DNA from: Flavobacteriales bacterium
GTDB taxonomy: Bacteria > Bacteroidota > Bacteroidia > CAIKAF01
Reading direction: 5' to 3'
NCBI GenBank assembly: GCA_022402535.1
Contig: JAKRSD010000017.1
Location: 124,001-188,000 of the forward strand
Length of the DNA: 64,000 bases
This document shows positions 35,037 to 44,073 of the stretch, one piece after another. The position numbers and the translations under genes are program-made. The first letter of the stretch is position 1. Each line of letters begins with the position of its first letter. The notes below the pieces were generated by a model. It was not told the DNA's origin. It was given only the letters and a program-made list of their open reading frames with translations, and searched no databases.

Positions 35037-35058
35037 GTTCTTATCCAATATTTACATA

Positions 35059-35085
35059 AAAAAAGGTCGGAATTCCGACCTTTTT
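35059..35085. terminator. Bidirectional intrinsic terminator
   Basis: AGGTCGG and CCGACCT pair around AATT, flanked by a run of A on the left and T on the right. It can end both the fabI-lipoprotein transcript and the convergent DUF4290 gene. Confidence 0.85.
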
Positions 35086-35101
35086 CATTTTATGCTTTTG
35101 T

Positions 35102-35755
35102 TTAAAATCTTTTCTTCTTTTTATTACCCGGTTTGAAGGCCTTTTTATTTCCTCCGCCTACTTTTTGAGAAACATGTCCTGCCTGACTGTTTACTTTATT
35201 CTGCTGCAATATTTCGGAGGTAGACATCAGCCTGAAATCTTCTTTCAGATTCAGTTTACCCGCCGAAAGTTCTTTGAGCTGCTCCTTAATCATTTCATCA
35301 TTCACTGAATCGCGGTTCCAGTTCAGGTAATTGCGCTTCATCATATTAGCCACTACCTGGGCAAGTGCTTCTTTTTCGGGCCCTTCTTCTAATTCTGTCC
35401 CTTTTTTAATAAATCCTTCAACCAGATTACCATAATGCGCAAAACGCATTTTTCTTTTGGGATAGTTGGGTTTATTGCCTTTGGGTTTTGTGGCCGATGG
35501 ATCGGGCATGGGATACGGACAATCCACATCCAATTCAAAATGCGCAATGGTATGTAGATGATCCCAAAGTTTACGCTCATAATTTTCTTCTTCGCGCACC
35601 TGAGGGGTCATTATAGCCATGAGTTGTATGATAGAACGGGCTGCCCGATTGCGGGTTTCACGATCTTTAATTTCACAGGCCAATTCAGCCATGATCTGAA
35701 TATTTCTTCCATATTCAGAAATGATCAACTTACTGCGTTGTGTATTATACTCCAT
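35102..35755 (-). CDS. DUF4290 domain-containing protein
   Basis: A 217-residue soluble protein; I place the start at 35755 (MEYNTQRSKLIISEYGRNIQ), the usual family N-terminus, instead of the longer frame to 35785. DUF4290 is a Bacteroidota family of unknown function; further conserved strings are WDHLHTIAHFELDVDCPYP, KRKMRFAHYGNLVEGFI and ANMMKRNYLNWNRDSVNDE. The C-terminal about 40 residues are low-complexity and very basic (HVSQKVGGGNKKAFKPGNKK then KKRF), suggesting nucleic acid or membrane contact. It is a single-gene unit ending at the bidirectional terminator. Confidence 0.82.
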   Translation of the reverse strand: MEYNTQRSKLIISEYGRNIQIMAELACEIKDRETRNRAARSIIQLMAIMTPQVREEENYERKLWDHLHTIAHFELDVDCPYPMPDPSATKPKGNKPNYPKRKMRFAHYGNLVEGFIKKGTELEEGPEKEALAQVVANMMKRNYLNWNRDSVNDEMIKEQLKELSAGKLNLKEDFRLMSTSEILQQNKVNSQAGHVSQKVGGGNKKAFKPGNKKKKRF

Positions 35756-35893
35756 GATAATGTTTAGTAGATGGAATCCGGACAACCTCGTATGGGGAAT
35801 AAGAACGTATTTGAGGTCTCAAATTCTTTGCAAGTATAGAAATATAAATCGAAACCGCATCCACCCTGAATGTAAAATTGTGCTAAAACAGGC

Positions 35894-38176
35894 TTATTTT
35901 TTGATTTTCAGTTTGGCGAACTTCAACAGGATTTTTTTGTCGCCAATCCCTTCAAAGTGGATGGTTGCCAGTCTTTCCCCGGCTTTTCCTTCAATCTGTT
36001 TTACCAGGCCGTTTCCAAAACGGGCATGTTCCACTTCCATACCTTCCTGTATGGAATCGGGATTATCGCCTTTAAAATCGGCAGTAATTCCGGCTGAAGG
36101 ACGTGCATTTTCTTTAGGCGTAAAACCGGGAGGCGGGGTATAATTATATGAAGGTTTTGAATAGCGGTTTCGCTCTTCCGTGGCTCCATCAAAATCGGCT
36201 TCGCGGGTATTGGCAAAGCGTACATCCAGTACCGTCTGATCCATTTCTGCCAAAAAGCGGCTGGGTTCGCAATAGGTGATCTGTCCCCAACGATAGCGAC
36301 TTTGGGCAAAACTCAGACTCACCTTTTTCATGGCACGGGTAAGGGCCACATAAAACAGGCGGCGTTCCTCTTCCAACTCTTCGCGCGAGGTTACCGAAAG
36401 CTGCGAAGGAAAAAGGTTTTCTTCCAATCCTACTATGAAAACATAGGGAAACTCCAACCCTTTGGAAGCATGAATCGTCATCATATTCACGCGGTCGTCG
36501 TCTTCATCGTCGGAATTATCGGCATCGGTATAGAGTGCCACCTCGGCCATGAATTTATCCAGTGTGTTGGTGGTCCCTTCTTCCAAAGGCGGCTGTTCGG
36601 TAAATTCTTTGATTCCGTTCAGCAACTCCTGAATATTTTCGTAGCGGCTCACCCCCTCGGGAGTTCGGTCTGTGTAGAGATCCTTCAACACGCCCGATTC
36701 GGCAGCAATACGGTGTGCGGCGTCGTAGGCATTGGCGGTTTTGGCCAATACCCCGAAACTTTGAATCATCACCGAAAAATCACTGATTTTTTTTCGTGTT
36801 CCGGAGTTGATGGTATTCTCCACGCGGGTAATATTTTCCGCAATAGTCCAAAGGTCGGTATTTTTTTTATCGGCAAGTACCACCAATTTTTCTATGGAAG
36901 TATTGCCGATTCCGCGGGCCGGATAATTAATTACCCGTTTAAGTGCCTCTTCGTCTTTCGGGTTGAGCGAAAGCCTGAAATACGCCAACAGGTCTTTGAT
37001 TTCTTTGCGCTGATAAAACGAAACGCCCCCGTAAATGCGGTAGGGAATGTTCAGTTTGCGGAGGGCTTCCTCCATGGAGCGCGACTGCGAATTGGTTCTG
37101 TACAATATGGCAAATTCCTTATTGGCCGCCTTGCTCAGCATGCGCTCTTCAAAAATGGCCTGCGCCACCATACGCCCTTCTTCGTTGTCGGTGAGTGCCT
37201 TATATACCGCAATGCGTTCGCCCGTTTCGTTGTCGGTATAAACTGTTTTTTTAAGCTGATATTTATTTTTGGCAATGATGGCGTTGGCACTTTCCACAAT
37301 GGTTTTGGTGCTGCGGTAGTTCTGTTCCAACTTGAAGGTTTTCAGGTCAGGATAATCCCGCTCAAAATTGAGGATGTTTTGAATATCGGCACCGCGAAAA
37401 GCGTAGATACTCTGTGCATCATCGCCCACCACGCAGATATTTTCAAAAAGTGCCGCCAGTTTTTTCACGATGGTGTACTGCGCGAAATTGGTGTCCTGAT
37501 ACTCATCCACCATGATAAACTTGAAACGCTGCTGGTATTTATATAACACATCCGGAAAGCGTTCAAACAGTTCATAGGTTTTAAAAAGCAGATCATCAAA
37601 ATCCATAGCGCCCGCTTTAAACAACCGTTTCTGATAATTCAGATATACTTCAGCCAGTTTGGGCCTGCCCGAAGCCACATCATCAGATACCAGTTCTTCG
37701 TTTTTGGCGTATCCGGTGGCAGAAATCAGGTTGTTTTTGGCCGACGAAATACGATTATGCACCACATTGGGTTTGTAAATCTTTTCATCCAGATTCATTT
37801 CCTTGATGATGGTTTTCAGCAGACTGCGACTGTCATCGGTATCATAAATGGAAAAATTCTGCGGAAAATTCAGCTTATCGGCTTCTACCCGGAGTATGCG
37901 CGAAAAAATGGAGTGAAACGTTCCGGTCCACAAATTTTTGGCTTCGTGTTCGCCCGTGATTTTGGCAATCCGCTCCTTCATTTCACGGGCGGCTTTGTTG
38001 GTAAACGTGAGGGTAAGAATATTAAATGCGTCGGCTCCGTGGTTCAAAAGATGTACAATCCGGTAAGTAATTACGCGCGTTTTACCCGAACCGGCACCGG
38101 CTATTATCATACTGGGGCCTTCAATACATTCTACGGCAGCTCGTTGCGACGGATTTAACTCTTCGAGATAATTCAT
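35894..38176 (-). CDS. UvrD/PcrA-type superfamily I DNA helicase
   Basis: A 760-residue 3'-5' DNA helicase for excision repair and replication. The start at 38176 (MNYLEELNPSQRAAVECIEG) gives the family N-terminus. Helicase motifs appear in order: Q motif LNPSQRAAV, motif I AGAGSGKTRVITYRI, Ia LTFTNKAAREMKERI, II MVDEYQDTN, III GDDAQSIYAFRGAD, IV-V LRKLNIPYRIYGG, and VI VALTRAMKKVSLSFAQ. The C-terminal part (residues about 640-760) contains a PcrA-like tail with GMEVEHARFGNGLVKQIEG. UvrD versus PcrA is not resolvable by eye. A long antisense frame over it is a shadow. Confidence 0.94.
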   Translation of the reverse strand: MNYLEELNPSQRAAVECIEGPSMIIAGAGSGKTRVITYRIVHLLNHGADAFNILTLTFTNKAAREMKERIAKITGEHEAKNLWTGTFHSIFSRILRVEADKLNFPQNFSIYDTDDSRSLLKTIIKEMNLDEKIYKPNVVHNRISSAKNNLISATGYAKNEELVSDDVASGRPKLAEVYLNYQKRLFKAGAMDFDDLLFKTYELFERFPDVLYKYQQRFKFIMVDEYQDTNFAQYTIVKKLAALFENICVVGDDAQSIYAFRGADIQNILNFERDYPDLKTFKLEQNYRSTKTIVESANAIIAKNKYQLKKTVYTDNETGERIAVYKALTDNEEGRMVAQAIFEERMLSKAANKEFAILYRTNSQSRSMEEALRKLNIPYRIYGGVSFYQRKEIKDLLAYFRLSLNPKDEEALKRVINYPARGIGNTSIEKLVVLADKKNTDLWTIAENITRVENTINSGTRKKISDFSVMIQSFGVLAKTANAYDAAHRIAAESGVLKDLYTDRTPEGVSRYENIQELLNGIKEFTEQPPLEEGTTNTLDKFMAEVALYTDADNSDDEDDDRVNMMTIHASKGLEFPYVFIVGLEENLFPSQLSVTSREELEEERRLFYVALTRAMKKVSLSFAQSRYRWGQITYCEPSRFLAEMDQTVLDVRFANTREADFDGATEERNRYSKPSYNYTPPPGFTPKENARPSAGITADFKGDNPDSIQEGMEVEHARFGNGLVKQIEGKAGERLATIHFEGIGDKKILLKFAKLKIKK

Positions 38177-38256
38177 ATTCGATTGCAAAAGTCGCATTTT
38201 TAAAGGAGAAAACGGGGGGATTTTTTGAACAAATCTCAGAAATTACCCCCCGATCA

Positions 38257-38287
38257 TTTGCTTTTTATACCGGTTCTTTTACTTTCG
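38257..38287 (+). promoter_or_regulatory. Predicted promoter of the 38308-38955 gene
   Basis: TTTG (38257-38260), exactly 19 nt, then TACTTTCG (38280-38287; one mismatch to TAnnTTTG), 20 nt before the ATG. Confidence 0.6.
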
Positions 38288-38307
38288 TAAAAACTATCCT
38301 ATTTTTA

Positions 38308-38955
38308 ATGAAAAAAATAACTTTACTCCTCCTCAGCACTGTATGTATAATGCAAATTCAAGCCCAGAAAGTATTTAATGATATAGCTGTAGGGGTTTGT
38401 GATTGTTTAAAGGCAAAAAACTTTTATGAAAATGCCAAAGAAAAAAACATGGAAGTTGAACTGGGTTTATGCCTGTTAGAGCAAGCCAACATTCATAAAG
38501 CCGGACTGAAAAAAGCCGGCTACAAAACCGAAAATCCCGATATATATGAAAAAATCGGGGAGCTTGTTGGCGTACAGCTTGCGTACTCCTGTCCTGAATT
38601 TCTCGCCTATGTAACCGAAAATATGGAAGATGAAGAATCAGAATTATCTGTTAAGGTTCAGGAGCGATTAAACGCGAAAAATGAATTAGCGATACTAGAA
38701 ATGAATGGAATCGTTCACACAGTTGAATTTGGAGATTTCGTGCGGATTACATTACGGGGAGAAGACGGCCGCAAAAAAGAATTTTACTGGATCCGGCCTT
38801 TCGACGGCGATGATTTTCTGATTAAAGAAACTGATCTGGCCAAAAAGCTGAATAATCAACACGCCAAAGTAAAATATACCGAAGAAGAAGTGTTTTTCTA
38901 CAAGGTTAATGCCTACCTTAAAATCAATATCATTTACTCTTTGATGGTGAAATAA
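38308..38955 (+). CDS. Hypothetical exported protein
   Basis: A 215-residue protein with a signal peptide (MKKITLLLLSTVCIMQIQAQ). I do not recognise a named family. The N-terminal half is helical with four cysteines (VGVCDCLKAKNF, VELGLCLLEQAN, AYSCPEFLAY), a spacing seen in several Bacteroidota exported proteins, suggesting disulfide bonding; the C-terminal half contains beta segments (VHTVEFGDFVRITLRGEDGR, KEFYWIRPFDGDDFLI). It has its own good promoter and is a single-gene unit facing the NIF3 gene, with 2 nt between the stop codons. Confidence 0.7.
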   Translation: MKKITLLLLSTVCIMQIQAQKVFNDIAVGVCDCLKAKNFYENAKEKNMEVELGLCLLEQANIHKAGLKKAGYKTENPDIYEKIGELVGVQLAYSCPEFLAYVTENMEDEESELSVKVQERLNAKNELAILEMNGIVHTVEFGDFVRITLRGEDGRKKEFYWIRPFDGDDFLIKETDLAKKLNNQHAKVKYTEEEVFFYKVNAYLKINIIYSLMVK

Positions 38956-38957
38956 AA

Positions 38958-40049
38958 TCACAGATACCTCACCGGATTAGTATTCGTATCGCTTACCGAT
39001 ACAGGAATTTTTACTTTTTCAGATAAACGGTCGGCTATCAGATTTTTGGTGAATTGTTCACTTTCGTAATGCCCGATATCAGCAAGGATAATTTTGCCGT
39101 CTGCATCGAAAAACTCGTGGTATTTCACATCCGAAGTAATAAAAATATCGGCACCTGCAGCCATTGCCGTGGGTAACAGAAAAAATCCGGCACCCCCGCA
39201 TACCGCCACTTTGCTGATGGTATTTTTGGTGATATCGGTATGTTTGATAACCCCGCAGCCGAATATTTTTTTCACCCGTTCCAAAAATTGACCCGTTTCT
39301 TCGGGCACAGCTAGTGTTCCCACCATACCCGAGCCTACTTCCTGGTTAGTATTTTCGAGTAAAATCAACTTATAGTCAAACTCTTCATAGGGGTGAACCT
39401 GCCTGAGTGCGCTCAGAATGCCCGATTTTAAATAGGTGGGAAAAATGAATTCCAGTTTCATTTCGGGTTTACTCATGTAATGTTCTATCTTTCCTATGGT
39501 GGGACTGGCACCTGCTTTGGGTTTAAAACCTGCCGTACCCTGCACACCAAACCATCCGTCGGAATAATTACCCAAGTCTCCTGCTCCCGCCTCAAAAACA
39601 GCCTGTTTTATGGGTTCTACGGCTTCTTCAGGACTCGCCACTTCCAGCTTCATTAATTTGTGCGGAGAAGCGGATAAAATCTGCGGATTACGGAGGCCCA
39701 ATAAATCCGAAATTTTGCGGTTTACCCCGGTGTGGATATTATCTAAATTGGTATGCAGCGCATACAAAGCAATATCATGTTTGATGGCTTTGATGATTGT
39801 ACGCTCCACATAATTTTTACCGGTGAGACTCTTTAATCCGCTGAAGAGAATGGGATGATGCGCCACAATGAGGTTGCAGTTATTAGCAATGGCTTCATCC
39901 ACCACCGATTCCACACAATCCAAACTGACCAATACGCCCGTTATTTCCATATCTGCATTCCCCGTAAGCAGGCGACTGTTATCGTACGATTCCTGATAGG
40001 CGGGCGGAGCCCATTCTTCTATAATCCGAATGATCTGTTTCAGTTTCAT
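38958..40049 (-). CDS. NIF3-like dinuclear metal center protein
   Basis: A 363-residue member of the NIF3/DUF34 family (YbgI, YqfO). The metal-binding residues are recognisable in the N-terminal half (NCNLIVAHHPILFSGLKSL and ALHTNLDNIHTGVN) and near the C-terminus (DVKYHEFFDADGKIILADIG followed by HYESEQF). At 363 residues it is the long form, in which about 100 residues are inserted between the two halves; here they run from about residue 133 to 230 and contain the PII/CutA-like pattern. The biochemical role of the family is not settled. A -7 element sits only 4 nt before its ATG. Confidence 0.88.
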   Translation of the reverse strand: MKLKQIIRIIEEWAPPAYQESYDNSRLLTGNADMEITGVLVSLDCVESVVDEAIANNCNLIVAHHPILFSGLKSLTGKNYVERTIIKAIKHDIALYALHTNLDNIHTGVNRKISDLLGLRNPQILSASPHKLMKLEVASPEEAVEPIKQAVFEAGAGDLGNYSDGWFGVQGTAGFKPKAGASPTIGKIEHYMSKPEMKLEFIFPTYLKSGILSALRQVHPYEEFDYKLILLENTNQEVGSGMVGTLAVPEETGQFLERVKKIFGCGVIKHTDITKNTISKVAVCGGAGFFLLPTAMAAGADIFITSDVKYHEFFDADGKIILADIGHYESEQFTKNLIADRLSEKVKIPVSVSDTNTNPVRYL

Positions 40050-40053
40050 ACTC

Positions 40054-40061
40054 CAAAAGTA
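40054..40061 (-). promoter_or_regulatory. Predicted -7 element for the NIF3 gene
   Basis: TACTTTTG on the minus strand, exact -7 consensus, ends 4 nt before the ATG at 40049, so the mRNA would be leaderless or nearly so. Confidence 0.4.
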
Positions 40062-40104
40062 GGCTGATTTCCTGAGGAAAAAAGCCTATCCTTTTTTTAT
40101 ATTT

Positions 40105-40112
40105 TACCTTTG
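40105..40112 (+). promoter_or_regulatory. Predicted -7 element for the truncated haemoglobin gene
   Basis: TACCTTTG, exact match to TAnnTTTG, 20 nt before the ATG at 40133. Confidence 0.45.
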
Positions 40113-40132
40113 TACCAAATTGTTGATTGTGT

Positions 40133-40528
40133 ATGGAAAAGAGAGAAATCAAATCGATGGATGATATCCGTTTTATGGTGGACAGTTTTTATGAAAACGT
40201 ACGAAAAGATGAACTTATCGGGCCTATTTTTCATGAACGCATCGGCAACACATGGCCCGAACACCTGGAAAAAATGTACCGCTTTTGGCAAACCTTATTG
40301 TTAGACGAACATACTTATCACGGTGCTCCTTTTGCGCCGCATGCCACCATGCCCGTTTTTGAAGAGCACTTTGCCCGCTGGCTTCAACTGTTTGAAGAAA
40401 ACCTGAACCGACATTTTATAGGAGAAGTGGCCGAAGAAGCCTTGAAACGGGCCGCCAATATTGCCCGAATTTTTCACTCCAAGCGCGAAACCATCCGCAA
40501 AATAGAGCAACAGGAAAGCGGATTATGA
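40133..40528 (+). CDS. Group III truncated haemoglobin
   Basis: A 131-residue haem protein of the 2-over-2 globin fold, group III. Visible features are FMVDSFYENVRKDELIGPIF in the N-terminal half, YRFWQTLLLDEHTYHGAPFAPH at about 49-70, and MPVFEEHFARWLQLFEENL at 73-91 with the proximal His at about residue 79. The start at 40133 (ATG) is preferred over a TTG two codons upstream. Such proteins bind oxygen or NO, but the role here is not determined. It overlaps nothing upstream but its stop abuts the stop of the convergent polymerase-like gene. Confidence 0.92.
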   Translation: MEKREIKSMDDIRFMVDSFYENVRKDELIGPIFHERIGNTWPEHLEKMYRFWQTLLLDEHTYHGAPFAPHATMPVFEEHFARWLQLFEENLNRHFIGEVAEEALKRAANIARIFHSKRETIRKIEQQESGL

Positions 40529-41968
40529 AGCCGGAAAATTCTTTTTGGAAGGGGAATGAAACAGGTGTATGGCCACCAGAATCGCCGTAAATCCCCAATA
40601 AGGAACCGAACCTTTATCCAGTTCAAGAAAGTTGTTCAGCAAACCGTGAATCCAATACGTAACCAGTCCCAGACCCACCCATAAACCCACCCTTCGCAGG
40701 CGGATATCGTGGGCATGGTAATACACTTTACCAATGGTCCACACGGTAGTGAAAATGATAATCAAAAACCAAAGCGGACCCAAAATGCCCTGTTCCGAAA
40801 GCGGACCTAAATATTCGCTATGGGCGGTTCCGCGGTTACCGGCATTGGTAGAAATCAGGGTTTTATCTTTTGCCCTTTGATAGGCCGCATATTCAAATTT
40901 ATAGGTTCCCGGCCCGAACCCGAGCCAGGGCCGGTCTTCAAACATGCGGATGGCACTGTTCCACCGGTTTATTCGCTCCAGGTTACTGGCATCCGTGCGG
41001 ATGTTGGAAATGGATTGCACGTGTTCTTCCAGGTTTTCGGATGAATCCTGCTTATTGCGTCCCAGACTGATAAACAGCTGTTCCTGAATGCTCATAAACC
41101 CGAGCAGACCCACGACGGCCGTTATCAGAACCACATACCAGCGTATGCGCAGCCTGAACAGAAAATACACCCCGATGGCCAAAATCACACTGAGCCACGC
41201 CGCACGCGAGTTGGATAAACGGAATGCAACGATATACGATATAAAAAGTGCAAAGAGCAAAATTTTATTGAACAGACTCAGGCGGTTAAAAAAAGTGAGT
41301 CCCGTAACAATCGGCAGAAAAAGGGCGAGAATCATGCCATAGGCCGTATGATCGTGGTAAAACGGATCCATTACCCAGTGCCCCGGACCTTTTTCGAATC
41401 CCCAGGTCCAATGCACGTAGGTGGTGTACACAATCACACAAAACAGCCCGAAAATGTGTGCCCACAAAAAGCGGTAGATATTCTCTTTTTTCCGAAAAAT
41501 TTCAGCCCCCAGAAAAAAGAAGGTAAGCACAAACCAAAGCCGGGAAGCCAAAAATTTAAACGAAACCAAAGGTAAGGATGAGGTTACCGAAGTAATGAGC
41601 ATCCAGGAAAGCTGCAATAGAATGGCAATGGCAATGGGATGCCGGAGTATGCGCACATCATATTTTCCGTCGAATAAGAATTTGATGACAAACAGCATCA
41701 TGGCCGAAATGATCATCGGTTCCGAAGGCAGGCTGAGTGCCGCCCCCACGCCTTCATCTTCCAGATTTATGGAAAGTGGAGTCAGAAACGCAATCAGAAT
41801 CACAAACTGATCTAACGACAACACCGCTAACAATCCGATTCCGATTAATACGGGAATGGCGGGCAGCCAGAAAAACTCCTGCCAGATGAGCAGTCCGTTT
41901 ATGGCGGCAAACAAACCCAGCAGAAGCCAAAAAACAACCGGGGTTTTATGTGTGTCGGATTTTATCAC
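40523..41968 (-). CDS. O-antigen ligase/polymerase family membrane protein
   Basis: A 481-residue polytopic protein with about 12 membrane helices and the Wzy_C/WaaL core: a large periplasmic loop in the second half with ERINRWNSAIRMFEDRPWLGFGPGTYKFEY, followed by NRGTAHSEYLGPLSEQGILGPL. These are the recurring signatures of O-antigen ligases and polymerases, which cannot be told apart from sequence. It lies directly downstream of the Wzz-like gene (1 nt apart) on the same strand, so the pair likely polymerises and length-controls a surface polysaccharide. Confidence 0.85.
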   Translation of the reverse strand: MIKSDTHKTPVVFWLLLGLFAAINGLLIWQEFFWLPAIPVLIGIGLLAVLSLDQFVILIAFLTPLSINLEDEGVGAALSLPSEPMIISAMMLFVIKFLFDGKYDVRILRHPIAIAILLQLSWMLITSVTSSLPLVSFKFLASRLWFVLTFFFLGAEIFRKKENIYRFLWAHIFGLFCVIVYTTYVHWTWGFEKGPGHWVMDPFYHDHTAYGMILALFLPIVTGLTFFNRLSLFNKILLFALFISYIVAFRLSNSRAAWLSVILAIGVYFLFRLRIRWYVVLITAVVGLLGFMSIQEQLFISLGRNKQDSSENLEEHVQSISNIRTDASNLERINRWNSAIRMFEDRPWLGFGPGTYKFEYAAYQRAKDKTLISTNAGNRGTAHSEYLGPLSEQGILGPLWFLIIIFTTVWTIGKVYYHAHDIRLRRVGLWVGLGLVTYWIHGLLNNFLELDKGSVPYWGFTAILVAIHLFHSPSKKNFPAS

Positions 41969-43003
41969 CTATTTCTGTTCGCTTAGAGAAGCTTTGTAAG
42001 TGCGCCAGTTTTCGATGCCGATAATCACAAAAAGTGAAAGTAAAAAGGCACCCAATGCCGTTCCGATCACAATCAGACTGCGGCGCGGATAGGTTTTCTT
42101 TTCGGCAGGAAAGGCATGGTTTACCACAAACTTGTGCGAAATAGGCTGCGTGGCATCCAGGCGGGCTTCTTTTAACTTCACTTTCAACAGACTCAGCTGT
42201 TCGCGATACAGCTCCAACCCTTCCTTCAGGGCCACATATTCTCCCCCGTATTCCGAAAGAATTTCCAGTTTTTCTTCCAGGGCTTTAATGGCCCGCTGAT
42301 CGCCTTTGGCCAATGCCGTAGCATATTCCTTATTCAATACTTCGGCCTGCGATTCGTAGTCATTGATGCCCTTGCGGCGTATCACTTTAAGCGAATCCTC
42401 CATCGATTTTATGAAAGCCGACTGCTCATCAAACTCCTGTTGCACAATGTATAACCCTTCAATGGCCCGCTCTTTTTGCATCCTGTTTTTTACCGTATCG
42501 AGCTGGGCCGCAATCTCATTGGCAATGGCGGCGGCCATATTGGGGTCAGTATCCATTACATCTACCCTTACCGATAGGTATTCGGTGCGTTTGAAACTGA
42601 TATTCCCTTCATATTCCTTGCGCAGTTTGGTCTGGGCTAATTTACCTTCGGGGTTGATGTCGTAGTGGTTCATCAGATCGAACTTCTCCACGATTTTGCG
42701 GTAGATTTCGTCTGAATTCAAAATCTGCACCATCTGGTCGGCATCTTCTTCCATACCGAACTCCAGTAAGTCGGCTTTGGAAGCGCCCTGCACATCAATC
42801 AGCGCCTTAGAGATGGAGTGTGTGGTAGACGGAAACATGACCACGGTAGATTTATACTTGTTTTTGATAAACAGCGAACCCACTGCCGCCAGCACTGCCG
42901 CTGCAAAGGTGACAATAAAGATGGGTTTCCACCATTTTACGATAAATCCGATAAGTTTTACCGAACTGAATTCAAAACCTTGGGCCGAATGATTTTCAGA
43001 CAT
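41969..43003 (-). CDS. Wzz-type polysaccharide chain-length regulator
   Basis: A 344-residue inner-membrane protein of the Wzz/polysaccharide co-polymerase family: two membrane helices (about residues 23-45, FIVTFAAAVLAAVGSLFI, and 313-337, LIVIGTALGAFLLSLFVII) enclosing a periplasmic coiled-coil-rich domain (AAAIANEIAAQLDTVKNRMQ, KALEEKLEILSEYGGEYVALK). The PRRSLIVIG motif before the second helix is the usual proline-containing one. There is no tyrosine-kinase domain, so it is the bacterial LPS-type rather than the Wzc type. The start is placed at 43003 (MSENHSAQGF). Confidence 0.85.
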   Translation of the reverse strand: MSENHSAQGFEFSSVKLIGFIVKWWKPIFIVTFAAAVLAAVGSLFIKNKYKSTVVMFPSTTHSISKALIDVQGASKADLLEFGMEEDADQMVQILNSDEIYRKIVEKFDLMNHYDINPEGKLAQTKLRKEYEGNISFKRTEYLSVRVDVMDTDPNMAAAIANEIAAQLDTVKNRMQKERAIEGLYIVQQEFDEQSAFIKSMEDSLKVIRRKGINDYESQAEVLNKEYATALAKGDQRAIKALEEKLEILSEYGGEYVALKEGLELYREQLSLLKVKLKEARLDATQPISHKFVVNHAFPAEKKTYPRRSLIVIGTALGAFLLSLFVIIGIENWRTYKASLSEQK

Positions 43004-43026
43004 GGATGTTTGATTTATGTGTAGCG

Positions 43027-43034
43027 CAAAAGTA
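43027..43034 (-). promoter_or_regulatory. Predicted -7 element for the wzz-wzy pair
   Basis: TACTTTTG on the minus strand, exact -7 consensus, 23 nt before the Wzz-like start codon. Confidence 0.4.
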
Positions 43035-43203
43035 GGAGAAACCGGCAAAGAATGTAATCCCCTGCCAAAAAAGCATGCTACTGCCTTATTGGGGAAAGTT
43101 GTGTGGAATTAAATTAAGTGATTACATGCTTTCTGATTTTACAATGCACAACGGCGCATGAAGTAAATTCGGAAGAGCAGATATCCTGAAGATCGGGGTA
43201 ATT

Positions 43204-43875
43204 TCATTTAATTTTATACAAAATAACATCATTATTAAACATTAATGTATTGTAATTTATGATGCGTAAACTTTGATTGAAATAAAATTTTGAAAAATCA
43301 AATGTAACAGAGTTGTACCTATGAAAAACATCAATTTCAATATATTTCACTACAGAAGTTACAGGAATTTCTGGATAGACTCCTGATAAATGTGACCCAA
43401 ACAATCTAAACCATTTAATTTTGTGATTAATTTTAAAATTAAAATTATCAACATTGTTTGGAATTTTATATCTAACGCCTTTAGAGTCTTCAATAAAAAT
43501 CCAGGGATAATTAAATAAGAATTTAGATAAACTGTCTTGATAAAAATTAATTTTCACTTCAAGCCCTTTATTTCCCTCTGATTCATACTTTTTAATTTTC
43601 AAATCTTCCCAATAATGTGGCTGTTTAAAGGCATTTAACAGAATATTTTCCCCATCTCTTTTCCAAGTACCATCTATAAAAATGTTTTTAGAGGGGCTCC
43701 CTATACCTGAAAATTTTAAATCTCTATGAACAGAAAAGAAACCACTTTTATCAATGTACAATACAGTATCCTTACAGCTATGGAAACTGTAAACACCATG
43801 TATTTTTTCTGCTGTTCTACATTGAAAAAAAAGAACAACACATACAGCTAAGAATGTATAAAAAACATACTTCAT
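43204..43875 (-). CDS. AT-rich hypothetical lipoprotein in the polysaccharide region
   Basis: A 223-residue protein with a lipoprotein signal (VVLFFQC, Cys near residue 19) and a mature domain of beta character: KDTVLYIDKSGFFSVHRDL, NIFIDGTWKRDGENILLNA, GNKGLEVKINFYQD, WIFIEDSKGVRYKIPNN. The pattern of small beta strands after a KIHGVYSF start resembles lipocalin-like lipoproteins of Bacteroidota, but I cannot name a family. The gene is visibly richer in A+T than the genes on both sides, suggesting a later arrival. It is separated from its neighbours by about 200 nt on each side. Confidence 0.65.
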   Translation of the reverse strand: MKYVFYTFLAVCVVLFFQCRTAEKIHGVYSFHSCKDTVLYIDKSGFFSVHRDLKFSGIGSPSKNIFIDGTWKRDGENILLNAFKQPHYWEDLKIKKYESEGNKGLEVKINFYQDSLSKFLFNYPWIFIEDSKGVRYKIPNNVDNFNFKINHKIKWFRLFGSHLSGVYPEIPVTSVVKYIEIDVFHRYNSVTFDFSKFYFNQSLRIINYNTLMFNNDVILYKIK

Positions 43876-44037
43876 TCTTTAAAATTTATATTTCAATCAA
43901 GTTATATATTTATTTCCATTAAAACGAGTGCTTTCAAAAGTAAAGAATGAGATTTTTCATCGGACTTCCTAAATATTTTTATTGGGAAAATCATAATGTA
44001 GTCAGGGTTTTTAAATAATACAATACGCAGCCCAACA

Positions 44038-44069
44038 TTCTTTCGGAGGTAAAGAGAAATCCGAAAGAA
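44038..44069 (-). other. 9-bp inverted repeat after the larger polymerase-like gene
   Basis: TTCTTTCGG (44038-44046) and CCGAAAGAA (44061-44069) are perfect inverted repeats with a 14-nt loop, 4 nt beyond the stop of the minus-strand gene. No T run follows, so a Rho-independent terminator is not certain. The rest of 43876-44073 is AT-rich with no other recognisable feature. Confidence 0.4.
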
Positions 44070-44073
44070 ATAT

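Noticed and set aside
36302-37546. 414-codon open frame on the plus strand
   Set aside because: It lies antisense inside the UvrD/PcrA gene, has no recognisable domain, and the helicase motifs are complete on the other strand.
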